64,000 nucleotides of DNA from JAVBWI01 sp036677445. GTDB taxonomy: Bacteria > Bacillota > Clostridia > Christensenellales > CAG-138. A model generated the notes under the pieces. It saw only the letters and a list, made by a program, of their open reading frames with translations, searched no databases and was not told where the DNA came from. The translations under genes were made by a program, and so were the position numbers. Below, in pieces: positions 25,210-33,446 of this stretch (position 1 is its first letter; the number at the start of each line of letters is the position of its first letter). The DNA is taken from positions 186,001 to 250,000 of the forward strand of contig JAVBWI010000023.1 of assembly GCA_036677445.1 (NCBI GenBank), read 5' to 3'.

Positions 25210-26259
25210 ATGAATAAGCTCAAAATTGCGGTGCTGTTCGGCGGGTGCTCCACCGAATATGATATTTCCCTGCAATCCGCCTATTCTGTGATCACACACA
25301 TGGATAGGAACAAATACGACCCGGTTTTGCTGGGTATCACACCGTCGGGCGAATGGTTCCATTTTTCCGGTGAGCTTGTGAAAATAAAGGAAAATACTTG
25401 GTACAACCCTTCTGATTGCGTCCGGGCCATTATTTCGCCCAGCAGGGAGGCGCATGGGGTGCTGGAATTTGACGCGGGCGAAATCCGCACAATCAGGCTG
25501 GATGCCGCTATGCCCATACTTCATGGTAAAAACGGCGAGGATGGTACGGTTCAAGGTTTGTTGGAACTTGCCGTTATCCCCATTGTCGGCTGCAACACGC
25601 TTTGTTCCGCGCTCTGCATGGACAAGGACAAGGCGCATAAAATCGCCCATATGGCCGGTGTCCGTGTCCCCCGTTCTTTTGTGCTTCATAATGAAATGGA
25701 TGCGGAACTGGCATTAACACAGGCAGAAAACCTCGGTTATCCTCTTTTTGTTAAGCCGGTGAGATCCGGTTCATCTTTTGGGATAACAAAAGTATCGAAC
25801 AGAAGTGATCTGCCTACGGCCTTTAAGCTGGCCTTTGGACATGATGACAGGGTTATCATGGAGGAAACGATATCAGGCTTTGAAGTTGGCTGCGCTGTTT
25901 TAGGCAATGATAAGCTGATTGTGGGAGAATTAGGCGAGATTGAGCTTGCAGACGGCTTTTTCGATTATAAGGAAAAATACACGCCTAAAACGTATTCCTA
26001 TCATGTTCCGGCACGAATACCTGCGCAAAAAACTGAGGAAATCAAGGACACTGCCAGGACGATATACAGGGCTTTAGGTTGTACCGGCTTTTCGCGGGTG
26101 GATCTGTTTTTAACTCCATCGGGTGAAATCATATTTAACGAAGTGAACACGATCCCCGGATTTACAGCACACAGCCACTACCCGCATATGCTCAAAGCTG
26201 CCGGCATCTCGTTTGAACAGATCATTGATACGGCTATTCAATTGGCGGTGGGCCCATGA
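25210..26259 (+). CDS. vanG: VanG-type D-alanine--D-serine ligase
   Basis: This 349-residue ATP-grasp ligase has FGGCSTEYDISLQSA (11-25), HGKNGEDG (105-112), the ATP loop VKPVRSGSSFGI (181-192), an omega-loop EKY (255-257) and the metal site NEVNTIPG (310-317). The overall match is to VanG rather than to house-keeping Ddl. The enzyme joins D-Ala and D-Ser so that wall precursors end in D-Ala-D-Ser, lowering vancomycin affinity. GGAG precedes the ATG by about seven bases. It overlaps vanXY by 4 bp. A housekeeping Ddl is unlikely in this company, but D-Lac specificity cannot be excluded by eye; absence of vanH argues against it. Confidence 0.92.
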   Translation: MNKLKIAVLFGGCSTEYDISLQSAYSVITHMDRNKYDPVLLGITPSGEWFHFSGELVKIKENTWYNPSDCVRAIISPSREAHGVLEFDAGEIRTIRLDAAMPILHGKNGEDGTVQGLLELAVIPIVGCNTLCSALCMDKDKAHKIAHMAGVRVPRSFVLHNEMDAELALTQAENLGYPLFVKPVRSGSSFGITKVSNRSDLPTAFKLAFGHDDRVIMEETISGFEVGCAVLGNDKLIVGELGEIELADGFFDYKEKYTPKTYSYHVPARIPAQKTEEIKDTARTIYRALGCTGFSRVDLFLTPSGEIIFNEVNTIPGFTAHSHYPHMLKAAGISFEQIIDTAIQLAVGP

Positions 26260-27017
26260 AAACGGTATCGCTTTCAAGGGATAGAGTGCACTTTGGAAAT
26301 TTAATCCTTGTGAACAGAGACTATTCGCTTTGCAAAGGATTTTGCTCAAAAAGCCTTGTACCTGTCGGTGAAAGAAACAGCGAGGTGCTGCTGGAGCTGC
26401 GAACGGCCACCGTTCTACAAAAGCTGTTGAATGATGTGGATTGCGGGGAGCAAATCATCGCAATAAGCGGTTTTCGCTCCCAATATGAGCAGGACCGGAT
26501 TTATCGGGCATCCCTTGTTGAGAACGGCGCGGAGTTCACCGAAAAATATGTGATGCCGCCCAATCACAGCGAGCATCAAAGCGGTTTCGCCATCGACCTT
26601 GCGTTAAATCAGCCGGATATTGATTTTTTGCGTCCATATTTCCCATACACGGGAATTTGCGGGACATTTCGCAGCAGGGCGGTGCAGTTTGGTTTTATTG
26701 AGCGTTACCCCGAAGGGAAAGAAAGCATAACGGGCATCGCCCATGAGCCGTGGCATTTTCGCTATGTGGGAGCGCCCCACTCCAAAATCATGTGTGAAAT
26801 GGGGGTTACGCTTGAAGAATATCTTTTCCGGCTGAAAGAATTCCCATATGGGAACAAGCCGTTTCGATACGCCTTTGACGGTTCGACCATCGAGATATTT
26901 TATCTTGCGGCGGGGGAAAAAGGAGCCTTGTTTGAAATAGAGGATGATTTGCCCTATACGGTATCCGGCGACAATATGGGCGGTTTTATTGTTACCCTCT
27001 GGAGGGATGGCAAATGA
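26256..27017 (+). CDS. vanXY: VanXY-type D,D-dipeptidase/D,D-carboxypeptidase
   Basis: This 253-residue zinc peptidase of the VanY/VanX superfamily (M15) has the zinc-binding SEHQSGFAIDL (105-115; His107 and Asp114) and EPWHFRY (164-170; catalytic Glu and third zinc His). There is no signal peptide, so it acts in the cytoplasm, as VanXY proteins do. It hydrolyses D-Ala-D-Ala and trims D-Ala from precursors so that only D-Ala-D-Ser termini remain. The C-terminal 70 residues (KPFRYAFDGSTIEIFYL onward) are a small extra domain seen in VanXY-G-like proteins. It is coupled to vanG and vanT by 4-bp overlaps. Confidence 0.9.
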   Translation: MKTVSLSRDRVHFGNLILVNRDYSLCKGFCSKSLVPVGERNSEVLLELRTATVLQKLLNDVDCGEQIIAISGFRSQYEQDRIYRASLVENGAEFTEKYVMPPNHSEHQSGFAIDLALNQPDIDFLRPYFPYTGICGTFRSRAVQFGFIERYPEGKESITGIAHEPWHFRYVGAPHSKIMCEMGVTLEEYLFRLKEFPYGNKPFRYAFDGSTIEIFYLAAGEKGALFEIEDDLPYTVSGDNMGGFIVTLWRDGK

Positions 27018-28174
27018 AAGCCTCTCTGAGTTGCGGTGGAACAGGCAGAGCATGGATTGAGCTTGACATGGACAGCCTGCGTTACAATATAAACGTAGTG
27101 CGGGGCCTCCTGCCGGGTGGCTGCCGGATTATGGCCGTCGTCAAAGCGGACGCTTACGGGCATGGGGCGGTGGAGATCGCCAGGGAACTGAACGCGAACG
27201 GCATAAGCGCGTTCTGCGTCGCATCGGTTTTGGAGGGCGTGGAATTGCGCAGGCACGGCATAAAAGGTGAGATTTTAATTTTGGGATACACGCATCCAAA
27301 CCAGTTTTGCCTGCTCGGAAGATACCGTTTGACGCAGACCGTCATTGATTGTGAATACGCGAAAGAACTGGACAGCTACGGCGGAAAACTCACTGTTCAC
27401 ATCAAGATTGATACGGGGATGCACCGTTTGGGTGAATGCGCAGAAGACATCGACGCGATTTTGCGGATTTTCAAGTATAAAAGCCTTGTTATAAACGGAA
27501 TTTACACGCATCTTTGCACGGTCGACAGCGACAGGCAGGAAGACAAGAACTTTGCACAGATGCAGATTGATCATTTCTATCGCGTCCTCTCAAAGATTGA
27601 GGAACAAGGATTCACGCTCCCGAAAGCACATATTCAGAACAGCTACGGTATACTCGGCCGTCCCGATTTATCCTTTGATTACGTCAGGGTGGGCGTGGTC
27701 TTTTATGGCATGCTATACACGCGCAACGACACAGTCAGATACAATGCCGGGCTTCGCCCTGTTTTGTCGGTAAAGGCAAGGGTTTGCGCGGTAAAAAAGC
27801 TCTTTGCCGGTGAAGCGGTAGGCTATGGGCTTGCGTTTACCGCGCCGCATAATATGAAAATTGCGGTTCTTTCTATCGGCTACGCTGACGGTATCCCACG
27901 ATGCCTTTCCTGCGGTATCGGCCACGTTCTGATAAACGGGCAGAAAGCGCCGGTTGTTGGCCGTATCTGTATGGATCAGATGATGGTTGACGTTACTGGT
28001 ATCGAAGGCGTAAGGCGGGGTGATATTGCAGTTATTATTGGCAAGTCCGGCAAAGCCGAGATAACCGCCTGTGAAATTGCAGAGCAAGCAGGCACAGTCT
28101 CAACCGAGATATTGAGCCGATTGGGAACGAGGCTGGAACGGGTCGTTTTAGGGGCAGGCAGCAATGCCGGGTAA
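27014..28174 (+). CDS. vanT: Soluble VanT-type serine/alanine racemase (racemase domain only)
   Basis: This 386-residue PLP-dependent alanine-racemase fold has PLP Lys44 in VVKADAYGHG, catalytic Tyr271 in GEAVGYGLAF, and CMDQMMVDVT (about 319). In a vanG cluster its job should be to make D-Ser from L-Ser. Classical VanT proteins are roughly twice this size, with an N-terminal multi-helix membrane domain that takes up L-Ser. Here translation starts directly at the racemase domain and no membrane helix is present. D-Ser would then have to come from cytoplasmic L-Ser. An ordinary alanine racemase captured by the operon is the alternative. It is the last intact gene, overlapping vanXY by 4 bp. 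Confidence 0.87.
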   Translation: MKASLSCGGTGRAWIELDMDSLRYNINVVRGLLPGGCRIMAVVKADAYGHGAVEIARELNANGISAFCVASVLEGVELRRHGIKGEILILGYTHPNQFCLLGRYRLTQTVIDCEYAKELDSYGGKLTVHIKIDTGMHRLGECAEDIDAILRIFKYKSLVINGIYTHLCTVDSDRQEDKNFAQMQIDHFYRVLSKIEEQGFTLPKAHIQNSYGILGRPDLSFDYVRVGVVFYGMLYTRNDTVRYNAGLRPVLSVKARVCAVKKLFAGEAVGYGLAFTAPHNMKIAVLSIGYADGIPRCLSCGIGHVLINGQKAPVVGRICMDQMMVDVTGIEGVRRGDIAVIIGKSGKAEITACEIAEQAGTVSTEILSRLGTRLERVVLGAGSNAG

Positions 28175-28219
28175 GTTTAGCCTGTAATTATTTTTTTCAA
28201 GAAAACAGGAGAGTAAATC

Positions 28220-28430
28220 GTGGCTATTTTAGAAGTAAAAACTTGACAAAGACATATGGCAAAGACAACACAACCGTTACGGCTTTGGGCGGCGCAAATT
28301 TCAGCGTGAATAAAGGAGAATTTGCCGCGGTCGTAGGCGCGTCGGCTCAGGCAAATCAACGCTTATGTACTTAATCGGCGGCGTTGACCGCCCGACGTCG
28401 GGCGGCGTCATAGTTGGCGCGGCTTCGCGG
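28220..28430 (+). pseudogene. ABC-transporter ATPase remnant (MacB/LolD-like)
   Basis: After a GTG start with an AGGAG-like site, the frame reads MAILEVK, breaks, and resumes as LTKTYGKDNTTVTALGG and FSVNKGEFAAVVGAS. It shifts again inside Walker A to give SGKSTLMYLIGGVDRPTSGG. The sequence stops there; the signature motif and Walker B are absent. It is a 5' fragment of an ATPase gene lying 45 bp beyond vanT. Confidence 0.75.
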
Positions 28431-28537
28431 CGATACTATCGTTGAAACGATACGCACGGAACACGGATTATAAATTCAAGGGGAGATGTGGGATGTCTTT
28501 ACAACAATGTCAAAGAGCCAAACGCAAAGACGCACAG

Positions 28538-28580
28538 CCGATAACATATGGGATTATTCACAGTTATCGGCCCTTTCTTT
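28538..28580 (+). terminator. Hairpin downstream of the van cluster
   Basis: CCGATAAC (28538-28545) pairs with GTTATCGG (28563-28570), followed by CCCTTTCTTTTC on the plus strand. It is a possible end of the van transcript. The rest of 28431-28602 has no gene I can support. Confidence 0.45.
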
Positions 28581-28602
28581 TCAAAGCATGCAGTAAGAAC
28601 AG

Positions 28603-29730
28603 CTATGCTTTCTTTTTCAGCTGCCAAATATAAATTGGGACGATACTTGCCATCAGGCATATGGCGGCGCAGGAAACCAGGACATGGAACGGAATTCTCA
28701 ACGAGAAAATCGTCGTGCCTTGCATTTCCGGCGATATAAAAAGAGGAACAAAAATGCTTATGATCGTTCCAACTGCGATACCCGATAATACGATCAGTAT
28801 GGCTTGCGTGGTGAATATCCGGGCTATCTCTTTTTCTTTCATTCCAATCCATCGCAGGGCGGCGAGCGCTTCCTCCCGTTCGAATTGGGATAGCTTGATC
28901 CGGCCAATTATGATTGCCGATGAGCTGATTAGACAAACGGCGCCTATCAATATGAGATATGTCATTTCCTTCAATTCCATATCCCATTTGATTTGCACAT
29001 CCTTGTTCAAGGAGGATACGCGCAGCCCCAGCTTGGCGATCGCCCTTGATACACGCTCCGCGTACCCGATGTTTTCGATCCGTACGTTTGCTCCGACATA
29101 ATCCACGGTCTGCCCGGCCGCCTGCAGCAGCGCTTTTACGGAGGCTATGCTGATGTATGCGGCCGGTTCCTGCTCTTCATCATCCTTAAGCAAAATGCCG
29201 ATGATCTTAGAAACTACGGGCTTGACCGCTTCGCTCGTTTGTAAAGAAATAGCGGCGTTAAGCCAATCGATTGCCGGTTCTTCTGCGTCATCCCCAGTTT
29301 CACTGGATGTTCCGTCTGCAAACTGCCTGCAGGCAGCTTTATTCAGCACAATGTATGGCATTACGCTGCTGCTTGGAAAAATCCCGCCTTGAGCAAGGCT
29401 ATCATTCAAATACGCCGCGTCTATTCCGGTCAACGTCAACCGGGCGGAATATTTGCCAGCGTGAACACTTACGGGAATCTGGAGCACGGGCGTTGCCGCC
29501 GTTACATTGGGGATGCCGGACAGTTCGGCTATCGCATTATCCGAAACCTTTACAGGACCGGATAGAACATCAAGCTCGTACGGGAAAGACTTTTCTTCCT
29601 GCACAGTTGCCAAAATTGTTCCGGCAAAACAAAGACAAAACGCGCTGATCGCTGCCGCCGCAATGGGCAGTATGATCCACTTGCTTCTTAGGCTTTTCAT
29701 TGCCAGAAAAAGCAGATCAGAAATCCTCAT
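28603..29730 (-). CDS. FtsX/MacB-like ABC permease
   Basis: This 375-residue protein has one N-terminal transmembrane helix (about 16-40), a large extracellular MacB-type domain (about 45-240) and three C-terminal helices (about 255-280, 305-330, 345-370) with the coupling segment EALAALRWIGMKEKEIARIF. This is the topology of mechanotransmission ABC permeases, which drive extracytoplasmic work rather than ordinary import. The start at 29730 has AAAGGA seven bases upstream and overlaps the preceding gene by 14 bp. Its ATPase partner is most likely one of the two encoded upstream in this operon. The nearest is degenerate, which is unusual. Confidence 0.85.
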   Translation of the reverse strand: MRISDLLFLAMKSLRSKWIILPIAAAAISAFCLCFAGTILATVQEEKSFPYELDVLSGPVKVSDNAIAELSGIPNVTAATPVLQIPVSVHAGKYSARLTLTGIDAAYLNDSLAQGGIFPSSSVMPYIVLNKAACRQFADGTSSETGDDAEEPAIDWLNAAISLQTSEAVKPVVSKIIGILLKDDEEQEPAAYISIASVKALLQAAGQTVDYVGANVRIENIGYAERVSRAIAKLGLRVSSLNKDVQIKWDMELKEMTYLILIGAVCLISSSAIIIGRIKLSQFEREEALAALRWIGMKEKEIARIFTTQAILIVLSGIAVGTIISIFVPLFISPEMQGTTIFSLRIPFHVLVSCAAICLMASIVPIYIWQLKKKA

Positions 29731-31237
29731 GCTGTTTTCCTTTCTTTGCACGGACAATCAGAAAGTACGCCAGTGCGGCGATGATAACTACGCCGATGGT
29801 GATGGATACCCACCACTGCCCAACCTTCTCGGGCTCATCCTCCGGTTGGGAGGAAGTCTCGGGCAGCACCGGCGCGTTGATCGTAGTCGCAAATTCTGTT
29901 TCCTGGGTATATTCCTGGCCGTTTTCATCCTCGTAAACGAGTGTGATCTTACCGTTGGTTAGTCCATATTTATCTGTGCCTGTATAGCCTTCACTCATAT
30001 CCTTGGTGCCGACAAAAACATTCATATCTCCCGTCATGGCGGTGCCAGCCTCCATGTTTCCAATAAACGCGCTTGAGGATGGCAGCAGGCCGGGGGCCGA
30101 AAGTTCACAGCGCACATTAAGTACCTTGCTGCGCCCCATATTCATCACCTGAATAGCGAGTGGAAGCGTGTCGCCGGCGTTAACGGCATTAGGTATCAAT
30201 GGCGCTTCCATTTCCACGCGTAACGGCTGGCCGATCATAACGGGGACCGTTCCCGAAGAGGATAAAACCGTAGCTTTGCTGTTGTCGTATTGGATCGTCA
30301 GCATGATATTGTAAAGCTGCGGCACGGTTTCGAGGCCGGCTTTGTAAGTCAGCTCAATACTTGTTTCCGCTTCCTTGCCAAGCTTGCTGATGTAAAACGT
30401 GTTGCTGCTGTTTTTCAGCAAAAGGCCAGGAGAATCACACGATGCCGTTACCGTCATGTTCTGGACTGATTTTGTCTCGCTTGTGTTTCTGAGCGTGATC
30501 TTTGCAGTGAACTCTCCTCCGGCCAATACAGGGGAAGGATTGATTTCGTAATTGCTGACGATCACTTTGGGCTCCGATGTCGGCGTCTCCGGCCCCGGTG
30601 CGGGCGCTGTGGCATCCGGATTTTTTCCGTCGGTGATTGTAATATATATGGTAAATGTCTGCTGAATCGTGCTTCCGTCCGCGGCCTGCGCCTGAACGTC
30701 AATCGTAACGGGGTAGACTCCATTGTTCCTCCCGGAAGCGAGCGGGAAATCAAACCGGATCAAAAATGACGGCACCGTGCCGCCGCCCGCCACCGGGTTC
30801 TGCTGACGGCTCACGGTTGTCTGGTAATTGTTGTAGACAAAAAGCGAGGACGAAGGATCCCCCAGACCGGGTGTTACCTTGATCACATTGCCCAGTATTC
30901 TGCCATTTGCGAGTAACGGCAAAACTACGGTTGCTTTCCCATCTTTCACAGTCGGCTTATAGCCGTTCTGATAAGCCCTGTCCATCCCGTCAAATATGTG
31001 AATGTTATCGATCTCAAAGTTCGTTATGCCTGCGGGCGGAGTCGGCGTGGGGTCCGGCTCTGCCGGCGGCGTTGTTACCGGCGGTGTTGTTGCCTGCGGC
31101 GTTGTTGCCGGTGGCGTTGCCGTTGGCTGCGCCGTTTCTTCGGCCAGCGCTGCGACAGGCAATATGATGATCAATAGTAAGGCCAAAAGCGTCATACTGA
31201 ATTTTTTTGCCCAAAGCACCCTGCTGAGTTTTTTCAT
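29717..31237 (-). CDS. Secreted, membrane-anchored protein with CARDB/COG1361-like repeats
   Basis: This 506-residue protein has a signal peptide (about 12-32, cleavage after ALA), a Pro/Thr-rich spacer (about 36-70) and three or four beta-sandwich segments. At least two (VIVSNYEINPSPVLAGGEFTA near 226; PNAVNAGDTLPLAIQVMNMG near 350) have the spacing of CARDB/NPCBM-like or COG1361 S-layer-type domains. A C-terminal helix (about 475-497) and a basic tail anchor it. It lies between the degenerate ATPase and the FtsX permease, overlapping both. It may be the extracellular adaptor of that permease, playing a MacA-like part in a Gram-positive. No enzyme motif was seen. Confidence 0.78.
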   Translation of the reverse strand: MKKLSRVLWAKKFSMTLLALLLIIILPVAALAEETAQPTATPPATTPQATTPPVTTPPAEPDPTPTPPAGITNFEIDNIHIFDGMDRAYQNGYKPTVKDGKATVVLPLLANGRILGNVIKVTPGLGDPSSSLFVYNNYQTTVSRQQNPVAGGGTVPSFLIRFDFPLASGRNNGVYPVTIDVQAQAADGSTIQQTFTIYITITDGKNPDATAPAPGPETPTSEPKVIVSNYEINPSPVLAGGEFTAKITLRNTSETKSVQNMTVTASCDSPGLLLKNSSNTFYISKLGKEAETSIELTYKAGLETVPQLYNIMLTIQYDNSKATVLSSSGTVPVMIGQPLRVEMEAPLIPNAVNAGDTLPLAIQVMNMGRSKVLNVRCELSAPGLLPSSSAFIGNMEAGTAMTGDMNVFVGTKDMSEGYTGTDKYGLTNGKITLVYEDENGQEYTQETEFATTINAPVLPETSSQPEDEPEKVGQWWVSITIGVVIIAALAYFLIVRAKKGKQHEDF

Positions 31238-31905
31238 AGTCTATCCTCAAAAATCTTTCCATCTTTAAGCTGAATTGTTCTGCTCATGTGCAACGAGTTG
31301 CTTATGTTACCGGCAAAGCATAGCATCGTATAGTCATCGGATTGAGCGATCGCATTGATGGTTTCGATGATCTTTTTCGCCTCCCTTTCAGACAAGAGTG
31401 CGGTTATTTCATTTAACATCAGTATCCGGGGCTTTGTAATCAGCGCCCGCGCGATACAGGCAAGCCGTGTTTCATAAGCGGACAGCTGTGCCGGATATGT
31501 ATGCGCCACATGCCGGATTTTTAGCGTCTCCATCAGGTCCTCAACCGCCTTTCCCCAATGACCCCGCCTCACGCCTCGCACGATAAGCGGCAGCGAAATG
31601 TTCTCGGCAATGGTCAGCCCTTCCATGAAGCCGGGTTCGGGTTGTACAATCCCAATATGGCGGTTCCTGAAGTCCGCTGCTTCGTCACGGCTCATCGCAT
31701 GCACCGCTTGATTCAGAACAAATACCGTTCCTGAACTTGGTCGATCCATGCCAGCTATCAGGCGCATCAGTTCGCCCTTGCCGCTGCCGAAGCCGCCGCA
31801 GACCATAACGCGTTCTCTTTCCTGAACACACAGGCTTACGTCATTTACTGCCCGCAAATTGTTCCGTACCCGGACCACGTTCTCCAGTTTAATCAGTTCG
31901 CTCAT
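31234..31905 (-). CDS. Degenerate ABC ATPase (probable pseudo-ATPase)
   Basis: This 223-residue protein has the length and order of a LolD/MacB-type ATPase, but several catalytic elements are altered. Walker A reads GGFGSGKGE (37-45), with Gly where Ser/Thr binds magnesium. The signature LSGGQ reads LSAYE (141-145). Walker B reads ILMLNEI (161-167), with Asp replaced by Asn. The switch His is missing (CFAGN, about 196-200). Q-loop Gln88 and the Walker B Glu remain. The frame is intact and coupled on both sides, so it is under selection rather than decaying. I infer a structural or regulatory subunit. The start at 31905 overlaps the preceding stop; a longer start at 31956 lies inside that gene. 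Confidence 0.82.
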   Translation of the reverse strand: MSELIKLENVVRVRNNLRAVNDVSLCVQERERVMVCGGFGSGKGELMRLIAGMDRPSSGTVFVLNQAVHAMSRDEAADFRNRHIGIVQPEPGFMEGLTIAENISLPLIVRGVRRGHWGKAVEDLMETLKIRHVAHTYPAQLSAYETRLACIARALITKPRILMLNEITALLSEREAKKIIETINAIAQSDDYTMLCFAGNISNSLHMSRTIQLKDGKIFEDRL

Positions 31906-32546
31906 TCTCTTACCACCGACAGGACGCCCGCGTCCATCTCGCACACCGTATCGCACAGCTCATCGATGTCCACCTGGTTATGGCTGGCGAGCAGCACCGT
32001 TTTGCCTTGATCCTGAAGGTTTTTGATCAGCTCGCGCATGTGCGCGGCTCCGTGCTTATCAAGGCCGTTAAACGGCTCGTCGAGTATCAGTATCGACGGG
32101 TCTTCCATGATCGCCTGGGCGATACCCAGGCGCTGCCGCATGCCGAGAGAATATTTGCTTACGGGCTTCTTCATGGAAGGATCGAGCCCGACGCGCTCAA
32201 TTGTATCCCTAATGATCTCATTGGAGGCTTTTCTTTTGAGCGACGCGAGTATCTGGAGGTTTTTCATCCCGGTGAGACCGGGCAGGAAACCCGGCGTTTC
32301 AATGATGATGCCGATATCGTCGGGAAAATCGCAGTCCTTTCCCACCTGTTTGTAATTTACGAGTATCTTTCCTTTTGTCGGCAGAAGAAACCCGCATATG
32401 CATTTCATCAGAACCGTCTTGCCGCTGCCGTTATTGCCCACAATACCGTGGATGCGGCCTTCCTCAAAATCACGGGAAACATCATTTAGGACGGTCTCCT
32501 CTCCGAATTTCTTGATTACGTTCTGTACGCTGATTGCGACATTCAT
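31902..32546 (-). CDS. ABC-2-type transporter ATPase (intact motifs)
   Basis: This 214-residue ATPase has canonical Walker A GNNGSGKT (about 37-44), a variant but functional-looking signature YSLGMRQR (about 133-140), Walker B ILILDEP (about 154-160) and switch His in LASHN. By layout it belongs to the bacitracin/lantibiotic-protection and ABC-2 export group. It directly follows two ABC-2 permease genes and should energise them. The ATG follows the permease stop without a gap, and GGAG is nine bases upstream. It may also be the only active ATPase available to the FtsX permease downstream. Confidence 0.88.
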   Translation of the reverse strand: MNVAISVQNVIKKFGEETVLNDVSRDFEEGRIHGIVGNNGSGKTVLMKCICGFLLPTKGKILVNYKQVGKDCDFPDDIGIIIETPGFLPGLTGMKNLQILASLKRKASNEIIRDTIERVGLDPSMKKPVSKYSLGMRQRLGIAQAIMEDPSILILDEPFNGLDKHGAAHMRELIKNLQDQGKTVLLASHNQVDIDELCDTVCEMDAGVLSVVRE

Positions 32547-33446
32547 TTATCCATTCTCCGTCCCTGTAAAGTTGAAGTTGTAGCGGCGGACCGACCGCAA
32601 TGCCGCCGCGAAGCACGCCAGAATCAAAATTCCGAATATCACATATGTCTGCCAAAGCCTGGGCAGCAGGTCGTAACCGAAGTTATGCATATGGTAGGTT
32701 GCCTGATTCAGCGGCGACAGCCACCCGAACGCCACGTTGGCTTTATACAGCAGCCGTTCCGGCAGCTGAAGCACCGAGTTGATCAGCTCGGGATTTAAAA
32801 CCAGCCCGAAAAGGCTGAATGCGAATACGCTGACCGCGCCTGCCCTCTGCCCCTTGCGGATATTGAATGTCAGCATGATAGACGCCATCAGCAGCGAATA
32901 AAGCAGCATCAGGAGAAGTATCGTCGCCATGCACGCATACGGCGTGCTCATCTCCATCGTCTTGACCTCGGATGGCAGCAGAAGCGTTTGTCCCGCGCCC
33001 GAATAGCCGAGTATCGCCGCTGTCTCGCTCCACATGTTGCCGATAAACGAATTGCTCATGCAGATGAGAGATGTCGATACAAGTATGAACACCATATACA
33101 AACCTGTTGTTATGGTGATATAGAGCATCTGCCCGGCCAGCCAGGTCTTGCGGCTTATCCGCAGAAGGTAAAAAGGGGTGCCCGTGGTGATAAAAGGCAT
33201 ATCCGCGAAAAGCAGGACAAGAAGCAGCGATGAAAGCAAAATTGAATTGCCGTCTTCAAACGTCCAAACGAACGCTTCCACGATCTGCATCGTCGTCTTA
33301 TACCCCTGGGCGAACTTGACCACCTTATCGGAGAGCAAAAAGCAAAGGATAAATGCCAGCGCGAATGTGATAATGATGCGCGGGTTCCTGCGCCAACTGC
33401 GGAAATTATAGGCGGCCACTGAAAAAATCTGTTTTACTCTATACAT
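32547..33446 (-). CDS. ABC-2-type permease (second of pair)
   Basis: This 299-residue protein has about six hydrophobic segments (about 23-41, 68-88, 104-128, 170-196, 205-225, 262-285) and no signal peptide. The layout suits ABC-2 export permeases. Two separate permease genes followed by one ATPase is the arrangement of lantibiotic-immunity (LanFEG-like) and related antibiotic-export systems. It overlaps the preceding permease gene by 8 bp. No substrate can be inferred. Membrane location is firm; family assignment rests on topology and context. Confidence 0.75.
   Translation of the reverse strand: MYRVKQIFSVAAYNFRSWRRNPRIIITFALAFILCFLLSDKVVKFAQGYKTTMQIVEAFVWTFEDGNSILLSSLLLVLLFADMPFITTGTPFYLLRISRKTWLAGQMLYITITTGLYMVFILVSTSLICMSNSFIGNMWSETAAILGYSGAGQTLLLPSEVKTMEMSTPYACMATILLLMLLYSLLMASIMLTFNIRKGQRAGAVSVFAFSLFGLVLNPELINSVLQLPERLLYKANVAFGWLSPLNQATYHMHNFGYDLLPRLWQTYVIFGILILACFAAALRSVRRYNFNFTGTENG

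Noticed and set aside
28493..28633. 46-residue plus-strand frame with an SD-like upstream after the van cluster
   Set aside because: It overlaps the terminator-like hairpin and the end of the opposite FtsX gene; the product has no recognisable features.
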